Shown one piece after another: positions 58,497 through 64,000 of a DNA stretch of 64,000 bases. The notes beneath the pieces are model-generated. The model was not told the DNA's origin. It did not search any database and was given only the letters and a program-made list of their open reading frames with translations. The first letter of the stretch is position 1, and the number at the start of each line of letters is the position of its first letter. A program made the position numbers and the translations under genes. The DNA comes from DLKC01 sp002478885 (GTDB lineage Bacteria; Bacteroidota; Bacteroidia; Chitinophagales; Chitinophagaceae), in NCBI GenBank assembly GCA_046329585.1, contig JAXLUI010000001.1:2480001-2544000 (forward strand), in the 5' to 3' direction.

Positions 58497-59603
58497 TCAG
58501 GCAGCAGCCTTTGCTTTTTTCACCGGTTTTCGCCTTCCCAGCTTTGTCCACCGCGCATCATCTTCATCGCCGAGCAACATGGCCCAGGGCTTTAGTTCTT
58601 CCACATGATCAAATATTACTTTGCAGATGGCTACAAAAGGCAGGCTTAAGAACATGCCGCCAACGCCACAGAGGGCACCGCCGACGAGCACGGCCAGTAT
58701 GGAGACCAGCGCATTCAGTTTTACGCTGGCACCAATAATGCGCGGCACGAGGAAATTATTATCGATGAACTGTACGATAAAAAAAACGGCCATGCTGCCC
58801 AGCGCCTTAAAGGTATCGCCTGTATTGCTTAAGGTTACGATGGCTGTAAGCCCGAGCGAGATAAGTCCGCCGATATATGGAATCAGGTTCAGTATTGACC
58901 CGATCACACCCAGCAATATGGCGTAAGGCGCACCGATGATCAGCAGGCCTATGGAATTCAATACCGCGACACAACCTGTTTCGATGAGCAGGCCTGATAC
59001 GTATTGGCGGATCACTTCCCTTATCTTGCCGATTACCCGTGCAACGGTGCCTGCATGTTTATCCTCAAAGATCTTGATGGTGAACATAACGAGGTGTGTG
59101 CGGTAATACATAAAAAGGAAAGTGTAAACCGGCACCAGGAACAGGGTGCCCAGTGAAGCGGTTAAGATTTCAAGGGTGGTACCCGCCACCGCTTTTGCAT
59201 CGCCCATACCATCATTTTTGGCATCGGTAATCACCTGGTTTTGCTGTTGTTTGCTGACGTGAAAAGTATCGTCGATCCAATCCTGGATCTTTAAGATAAA
59301 ACCGGCCAGGTTCTTTTTGACAGCAGGAAGGTCGTCTACGAAAGAAGAGACCTGGTAAGAGAGAAACATGATCAGTGCGACCAGTACGATAGCGGCGATG
59401 AGCAGCGCGACCAGGATACTTACCACACGGGGCAGGCCAATATTTGTCATCTTTTGTTCCAACGGAAATAACAGTACCGCGATAAGAAAGGAAAAGCCGA
59501 GCGGCAGTATGATGCCCTGCCCGATATAGAATAAGAAAAACAGGATGCATAACAGGAAAAGGATACAGGTGATCTTTACATAGAGCGGCAGAGGCGTTGC
59601 CAT
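58497..59603 (-). CDS. AI-2E family transporter
   Basis: 368 residues from ATG 59603 (MATPLPLY); a longer in-frame start at 59645 is less likely. Seven or eight hydrophobic helices with the family marks 'FILPLGFSFLIAVLLFPL'-type segment and 'GVIGSILNLIPYIGG' followed by 'FVIQFIDNNFLVPRIIG'. Members include proposed autoinducer-2 exporters and sodium/proton antiporters, so no substrate is claimed. The C-terminus is basic (RRKPVKKAKAAA). Confidence 0.88.
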   Translation of the reverse strand: MATPLPLYVKITCILFLLCILFFLFYIGQGIILPLGFSFLIAVLLFPLEQKMTNIGLPRVVSILVALLIAAIVLVALIMFLSYQVSSFVDDLPAVKKNLAGFILKIQDWIDDTFHVSKQQQNQVITDAKNDGMGDAKAVAGTTLEILTASLGTLFLVPVYTFLFMYYRTHLVMFTIKIFEDKHAGTVARVIGKIREVIRQYVSGLLIETGCVAVLNSIGLLIIGAPYAILLGVIGSILNLIPYIGGLISLGLTAIVTLSNTGDTFKALGSMAVFFIVQFIDNNFLVPRIIGASVKLNALVSILAVLVGGALCGVGGMFLSLPFVAICKVIFDHVEELKPWAMLLGDEDDARWTKLGRRKPVKKAKAAA

Positions 59604-60029
59604 AGCTGGTTTTTTTAGCTGAGCTATGGTACAATTTAATGCCAATAAAATACGGGTTAGAGCGTTTAGCAGCCGGCAGCAGATGTGTGGCTATTTTTAC
59701 CTGCCTGCTGAATAAATTCCTTACCCGGTGTTGTTAGCAGTCCTTCCATCACTACGGCAGTTTGCGGATACCGTTGTTTGGGACCAGTGGATACAGGATC
59801 AATTTTAGCCGATTATGCCCCCGCAAATGCCGGTAACAATTGTGTAAGCGCCTGCATAAAATGCTTTTCTTTTTTTAGCAATTGCTAGCCGGGAAAAGCG
59901 GTATTTTGCGTATCTTTCTTTTTCCCGCGAAAAGGAACATCCTAACCCATTCCCCCAACCATTTCCCAGCCGGAAACCGGCTATTACTGAAACTCCCCTA
60001 CCGGCCACCGCCTGCAAAAATATCCAAAT

Positions 60030-60073
60030 AACGAAGGATGAGCGAAGGATGAACGAAAGATGGGCGAAGGATG
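60030..60073 (+). repeat. Four-copy 11-bp tandem repeat
   Basis: AACGAAGGATG, AGCGAAGGATG, AACGAAAGATG and GGCGAAGGATG in a row (unit RRCGAARGATG), then AATGA. Not coding; origin unknown. Confidence 0.85.
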
Positions 60074-60265
60074 AATGACTTTAACTACGCTTTGGTATTC
60101 CCCAGGTATTAGTGCGGTATTGCTTAAGGGTTGGGCAAGTGACAGGCAGCTGAGGCCCGGTTACGCCCGTATTGTTAGCGGCTTTTTAGAAAAGCGCTGT
60201 TACCCGGCAGCCAGGTTTGCCAGGCCATTGCAAATCTTATGTACCGGGCTGAAGTGCTGCAATGG

Positions 60266-60292
60266 GGCTTTGGTTGCGGCGCACACTTGTGC
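60266..60292 (-). repeat. Degenerate dispersed repeat arm at the island edge
   Basis: GGTTGCGGCGCACACTTGTGC (core 60273–60286) matches the class-B arm with one change in the core. It is the last arm before the AT-rich island. Confidence 0.55.
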
Positions 60293-60533
60293 GGTGGGGG
60301 TGATGTGGGGCAGGGTGGGGAGCATTTGAATATTAGAAGCTAGACGTGATGCACACGGCTGCAGAATGGGAATGCACACTTGTTGTATTTGAGCCGCACG
60401 TAGCCATTATATTATTCTAGTGATAAACTTTGATGCCAACGTTAAGTAAAGTAGCTATAAGCCCATATTCAAAAAATAGAATTGCATAGTTCATTGAGTA
60501 AATTTAATTTTATCAATTAAAAGAAATCCCTAT

Positions 60534-61934
60534 ATGCCTGACCTAGTAGCTGAACCGATTGGACTAATTGAAGACATAAATTCAAGACCTGAAGATGTAG
60601 ACAAATTAATTATTTCAAATATCGAGAAAGCTACTGCGGAAAATTCAAATATTTGGACAAGTCCCGATTACAACAAAAGAGAATATATTCATAGTTTCTT
60701 TCAGTATCCTGCTCGCATGATTCCAGCTGTCCAAAGAAAATTAATTGAAATAATAATTGAAGCGAAACCAGACATTGAAAATATGATCGATCCGTTTATG
60801 GGTTCGGCAACTACACTCGTCGCATGCATGGAATCTGGATTAAATTGTTACGGACAAGATATTAATCCTTTGGCGATTTTAATAGGGAAGGCCAGAACTG
60901 GACCGTATTATACCGAAGCATTGAAAGAAAAAAGTAGCGAACTGTTGAAAATAATTGAGAACGATAGGTCTGAAAATATTGAAATTTCGTTTGACAATTT
61001 GAGCAAATGGTTCAAACGAAATGTAATAATTGAATTATCAAAAATTGTTAGAGCTATAAAAAAGCAGACTTCTCCGTTTGCAAGAAGATTTTTTTGGGTT
61101 GTTTTGGCAGAAACCGTTCGAGTAACGTCAAATGACCGAACGTCGACCTACAAATTACATGTAAGAAAAAAAGAGGAAATAGCAAAAAGGCAATTTTCCG
61201 CTATTGATGTTTTTGCTCTTCATTTAGATAAATGCATTGAAGATTTTGAGTTGCACGCAAACTTATTGAAAGAAAAGGCGATGTTAACCAAACGCTCATA
61301 TAAATCGAAATTAGATATTATACTTTGGGATTCAAAGCAAAGCATTTATTCTCCAAATAATACAGAGTTTTATGACTTATTAGTTTCATCACCTCCATAT
61401 GGCGACAATAAAACAACAGTCACTTATGGACAAAATTCGTATTTACCGTTGCAATGGATTGAGATGAGTGACATAGATCCACAAGCTACAAAAGGTATAT
61501 TAAAAACCACCACGGAAATTGATGCCAAGTCACTCGGTGGAGTTCTAAAAAATATTAATGAAACAAAACTGCATGATTTATTTTTTAAAAGCCCCACGTT
61601 AAAAAAAACGTACGATAATGTGGTAAGGAATTCCTCCGCAAAGCATGTAAAAAAGGTCGCTGCTTTTTTTTTAGATCTTGACAAAACCATTGATAATATT
61701 TTTTCTGTAATGAAGCCCAATAGTTACCAAATTTGGACGATTGGAAATAGGACGGTAGCAAAAGTTGAAATTCCAAATGACGAAATTATTATCGAGCTTA
61801 TTACCTCCAAGGGAGGTAAATTAATAACTCAAGTTGAAAGAGAAATAATAAATAAGAGGATGGCAAAAAAGAACAAGGATACGTCTCTTATGAATACTGA
61901 AGATATTTTAATTTTTCGAAAAATTGAAGAATAG
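60534..61934 (+). CDS. SPPY-type DNA methyltransferase
   Basis: 466 residues. Motif I (SAM binding) DPFMGSATT is at 86–94 and catalytic motif IV SPPY at 286–289, the form seen in N4-cytosine and some N6-adenine amino-methyltransferases; the order (I before IV) and the upstream 'HSFFQYPARMIP' (about 53–64) resemble methylases found with anti-phage modules. No endonuclease is visible in the window. The gene is markedly AT-rich in codon use, unlike genes before 60 kb, which supports horizontal transfer. The next gene overlaps its end by 11 bp. Confidence 0.85.
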   Translation: MPDLVAEPIGLIEDINSRPEDVDKLIISNIEKATAENSNIWTSPDYNKREYIHSFFQYPARMIPAVQRKLIEIIIEAKPDIENMIDPFMGSATTLVACMESGLNCYGQDINPLAILIGKARTGPYYTEALKEKSSELLKIIENDRSENIEISFDNLSKWFKRNVIIELSKIVRAIKKQTSPFARRFFWVVLAETVRVTSNDRTSTYKLHVRKKEEIAKRQFSAIDVFALHLDKCIEDFELHANLLKEKAMLTKRSYKSKLDIILWDSKQSIYSPNNTEFYDLLVSSPPYGDNKTTVTYGQNSYLPLQWIEMSDIDPQATKGILKTTTEIDAKSLGGVLKNINETKLHDLFFKSPTLKKTYDNVVRNSSAKHVKKVAAFFLDLDKTIDNIFSVMKPNSYQIWTIGNRTVAKVEIPNDEIIIELITSKGGKLITQVEREIINKRMAKKNKDTSLMNTEDILIFRKIEE

Positions 61935-64000
61935 TACAACAAATAGCCCCATCAGTAAGAAATCACCCCATTTTGATATTAGCGCTGCTGTTGTGAAACA
62001 ATTGGGCGAGGAGCTAGTAACTGATGAAGTAACTGCGCTCATGGAACTTGTAAAGAACGCTTATGATGCAGATGCCACATGGGTAAAAATTGCAATTAAT
62101 ACAAAGGGTGTTTATTCAGATAGTACCAAATATTTTACTGATAACAAATCTGGGTTTATAACAGTTGAAGACAACGGCTTTGGGATGAACGAGGATGAGA
62201 TAATTGATGGGTGGCTTGTCATATCCGTCTCCGAAAAGAGAAAAATGAAAAGTGAAGGCCGAACTACGCCTGAAGGTAGAACGCCGCTTGGAGATAAGGG
62301 ATTAGGAAGGCTAAGTACGCAACGGCTTGGTGACAGATTAGAAATGCTAACAGTAAAGGAGTATACAACTAATATAAATCATATTGCCTTTGATTGGGCT
62401 TCTTTTACAGAAGATATCTCACTGTCAAGTGTTCCTATCTATATTAATAGAATTCAAGACAATAAAGCCAAAAAAGGAACAAAATTAATCATAACGAACC
62501 TGAAAGATAATAAGGTTTGGGAAGGTGATGCTGCTGACAGAATTAAAGGACAACTCTCCCAATTGATCTTCCCATATGAAAATATGAGAAGATTTAGAGT
62601 TTTCTTGTCTTTCAATGAAGAGCAAATAGATTTTGATGAACTAAATGAAGATCTACGAGATCAAGCTACCGGAAGATTTGAAATTATGTATGCGAACAAT
62701 CAACTTATTATACGAGGCCGAATTAAACTATTGAAATTATTAGGTAATAAATCCGATGATCGTGGTTTTTATGATAAATTAATTTCTAATGATTTAGGGC
62801 TTAACTTTTTTTCCTTTTTGACAAATCCAAAATCAAACAAAAAACATTTTTTAAGCAATATTGAGTACCTAGGGAAAAGTGGATGGTTTTTTAAATTTAA
62901 ACTCGTCAAGAACATTATTGAAATTCCAAATAAAGCAACCTTAGTTAGCGCAACGAATGAAAATGAATTTGCGGACCCAGGAAACTTTTCCGGCGAAATT
63001 GAAGATTACGATTTGCGAGGAAGCGAAACAATTGAAGCTGTATTCGATAATTTAAGCCAATTTAAAACTATTGTAAAGAACCAAGTTGGAATTAGAGTAT
63101 TTAGAGACGGCTTTGGAATAAAACCTTTCGGCATTAATGGTGAAGATTGGTTGAATCTGTCTGGCGGCCAAACATCTGGTAGGTCCTTTTATGGCTTGAG
63201 GCCGAATAATGTCATTGGGTTTGTATCCATTTCAGCAAAAGAAAATAATCAACTTAAAGAAAAGACTGATCGAGAAGGTTTTGTGTCAAGCCCTTACTCA
63301 AGAAATTTCTTTACCCTAATGGAGACAGCAATTAGTGAAATAAACTTTATTCTTGCGAATACTAAAAGAAGCTATAATGACTTTAAAAAAGTGGAAGTAG
63401 AAAAGGACTTGGGAATAGCAAGTCTAAAAGACGTTACCACAAACCTAAAGAAGACTTCCTCATCGGCAAAAAAAATAGAAAAACAGTCCCAAGATCTACA
63501 TGTAAAAATTAATCATGCGTTTACCGGCTTTCAGAAATTTAAAATGAATCCAAGTTTAAATGAAAATGAAGTCAAGCTAATGACAGAAATTGAAAATATG
63601 CTAAATGGGAGCAAGGTATTGCTTGGTAACATTTCCACAATAGTAACAGATGCAAAGCGATTGGACGAGGTCGCAAATTATCTTACTTCGAGAATAGATG
63701 AACTAGAGGCTCAACTGGATCAGTTTTCCGAGTTAGCAGGCCTAGGGCTCACGGCAGAAGCTTTATCGCATGAAATGTCAAACATTATTGATCGTTTAGT
63801 AGAACAAACAAGTAGCATAAATCAAGAACTAAATAAAACTAAAATTACAAACCCCAATATTTTTATTTATCTAGAATATGTAAATAGTATTATCAAATCT
63901 CTTCGAAAGCAATTAAGTCATTTAGCCCCTTTGTTACATTATGCTCGAGAAACAAAAGAACAAATTAATGTTATCGTTTTTGCGAATGAAATTAGGAGTT
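61924..64000 (+). CDS. Large GHKL-ATPase / histidine-kinase-like protein (3' truncated by window)
   Basis: The open frame continues to the window edge (692 residues visible). I start at TTG 61924, overlapping the methyltransferase by 11 bp; the first in-frame ATG (62041) would cut into the ATP-binding N-box, so it is not the start. The GHKL ATP site is complete: N-box with Glu41/Asn45/Asp48/Asp50 (ELVKNAYDAD), G1 DNGFG (83–87) and G2 GDKGLG (123–128). The middle region has 'EKTDREGFVSSPYSRNF'. Near the edge a HisKA-like helix has His616 in EALSHEMSN. A second ATPase domain or partner domain probably lies beyond the edge. Hsp90/MORC-like ATPases next to methylases recur in defence islands. Confidence 0.75.
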   Translation, partial: MKNSTTNSPISKKSPHFDISAAVVKQLGEELVTDEVTALMELVKNAYDADATWVKIAINTKGVYSDSTKYFTDNKSGFITVEDNGFGMNEDEIIDGWLVISVSEKRKMKSEGRTTPEGRTPLGDKGLGRLSTQRLGDRLEMLTVKEYTTNINHIAFDWASFTEDISLSSVPIYINRIQDNKAKKGTKLIITNLKDNKVWEGDAADRIKGQLSQLIFPYENMRRFRVFLSFNEEQIDFDELNEDLRDQATGRFEIMYANNQLIIRGRIKLLKLLGNKSDDRGFYDKLISNDLGLNFFSFLTNPKSNKKHFLSNIEYLGKSGWFFKFKLVKNIIEIPNKATLVSATNENEFADPGNFSGEIEDYDLRGSETIEAVFDNLSQFKTIVKNQVGIRVFRDGFGIKPFGINGEDWLNLSGGQTSGRSFYGLRPNNVIGFVSISAKENNQLKEKTDREGFVSSPYSRNFFTLMETAISEINFILANTKRSYNDFKKVEVEKDLGIASLKDVTTNLKKTSSSAKKIEKQSQDLHVKINHAFTGFQKFKMNPSLNENEVKLMTEIENMLNGSKVLLGNISTIVTDAKRLDEVANYLTSRIDELEAQLDQFSELAGLGLTAEALSHEMSNIIDRLVEQTSSINQELNKTKITNPNIFIYLEYVNSIIKSLRKQLSHLAPLLHYARETKEQINVIVFANEIRS

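Larger units (their letters stand above)
59646..60533. other. Gene-poor stretch with repeats and transition to AT-rich DNA
   Basis: Nearly 900 bp with no credible gene. It contains a tandem repeat (60030–60073), a degraded repeat arm (60266–60292) and then, from about 60.4 kb, a clear shift to AT-rich sequence leading into the methyltransferase gene. This looks like the boundary between core genome and an accessory island. Confidence 0.6.

Noticed and set aside
59805..60017. Possible 70-residue minus-strand gene
   Set aside because: Low-complexity Gly-rich start and no supporting context; not credible.
1599..60286. Dispersed repeats as Rho-independent terminators
   Set aside because: Copies occur between divergent genes and inside operons, lack a consistent T run, and the real terminators here have different, simple stems.
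60075..60329. Possible 84-residue gene before the AT-rich island
   Set aside because: The translation runs through a degraded repeat arm and shows no domain, signal or membrane pattern; composition and lack of a neighbouring signal suggest a chance open frame.
1..64000. CRISPR array or intact insertion sequence
   Set aside because: No regular repeat–spacer pattern and no transposase gene was found; the dispersed repeats are not evenly spaced.

Overview
The window looks like a chromosomal segment of a Bacteroidota bacterium, most likely family Chitinophagaceae. Reasons: the DUF4271–hemD pair, the DUF5777/YceI/c-type cytochrome cluster, an F-type ATPase operon whose a subunit has a long secreted N-terminus, GTP-dependent PEP carboxykinase, a split KdpD, LytS/LytTR signalling, and several good matches to the Bacteroidota promoter (TTTG, about 19 bp, TAnnTTTG). 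No rRNA, CRISPR array, intact insertion sequence or prophage was seen. One tRNA (Leu, UAG) is present.

Layout. 0–4.7 kb: holin-like membrane protein, inactive M16 peptidase homologue, lipoprotein, DUF4271 protein and uroporphyrinogen-III synthase. 4.8–9.7 kb: a protein-quality-control block on the minus strand (trigger factor, a 57-residue protein, two ClpP paralogues, ClpX) behind tRNA-Leu. 9.9–15.6 kb: flippase and small translation or nucleotide-hygiene genes (arfB, dtd, a MazG-like pyrophosphohydrolase, a half-size asparaginase, recR). 15.6–23.6 kb: two haem lipoproteins, two YceI proteins, a double-length DUF5777 barrel and a LytS-type sensor with a LytTR regulator. 24–29 kb: methionine synthase split into two overlapping genes, and a formylglycine-generating-enzyme-like lipoprotein. 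29.1–33.5 kb: the atpBEFHA operon, ending at a strong terminator without atpG. 33.7–43.2 kb: ABC exporter, HD protein, AspT-family transporter, PEP carboxykinase, a small unknown protein, and a CBM9/DUF5916 outer-membrane protein. 43.6–52.9 kb: a potassium-uptake locus with a sigma-54 response regulator, two extra micro-proteins, kdpF-A-B-C, a truncated KdpD and a separate histidine kinase. 53–59.6 kb: accessory genes (serine hydrolase, SDR, Fic protein with an operator array, an ASK1-like TRAFs-binding-domain protein, AI-2E family transporter). From about 60.4 kb the DNA becomes visibly AT-rich and carries an SPPY-type DNA methyltransferase overlapping a large GHKL ATPase/kinase-like gene that runs off the window. 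This is a probable horizontally acquired, possibly defensive, island.

The strongest structure not explained by genes is a dispersed intergenic repeat. Its core is a 20-bp arm, GTTGCGTCGCACTCTTGTAC (or a linked variant with TGTCACTCAC), followed on the other side by a less conserved tail ending near ATGG/CCGG and an A-run. I counted at least 15 clear loci, some single arms and some inverted pairs about 110–215 bp long. They sit in gaps between genes, including inside the kdp operon and between the two clpP genes, and none is in the AT-rich island. It behaves like a MITE or BIME-like family; no REP-associated transposase is in the window.
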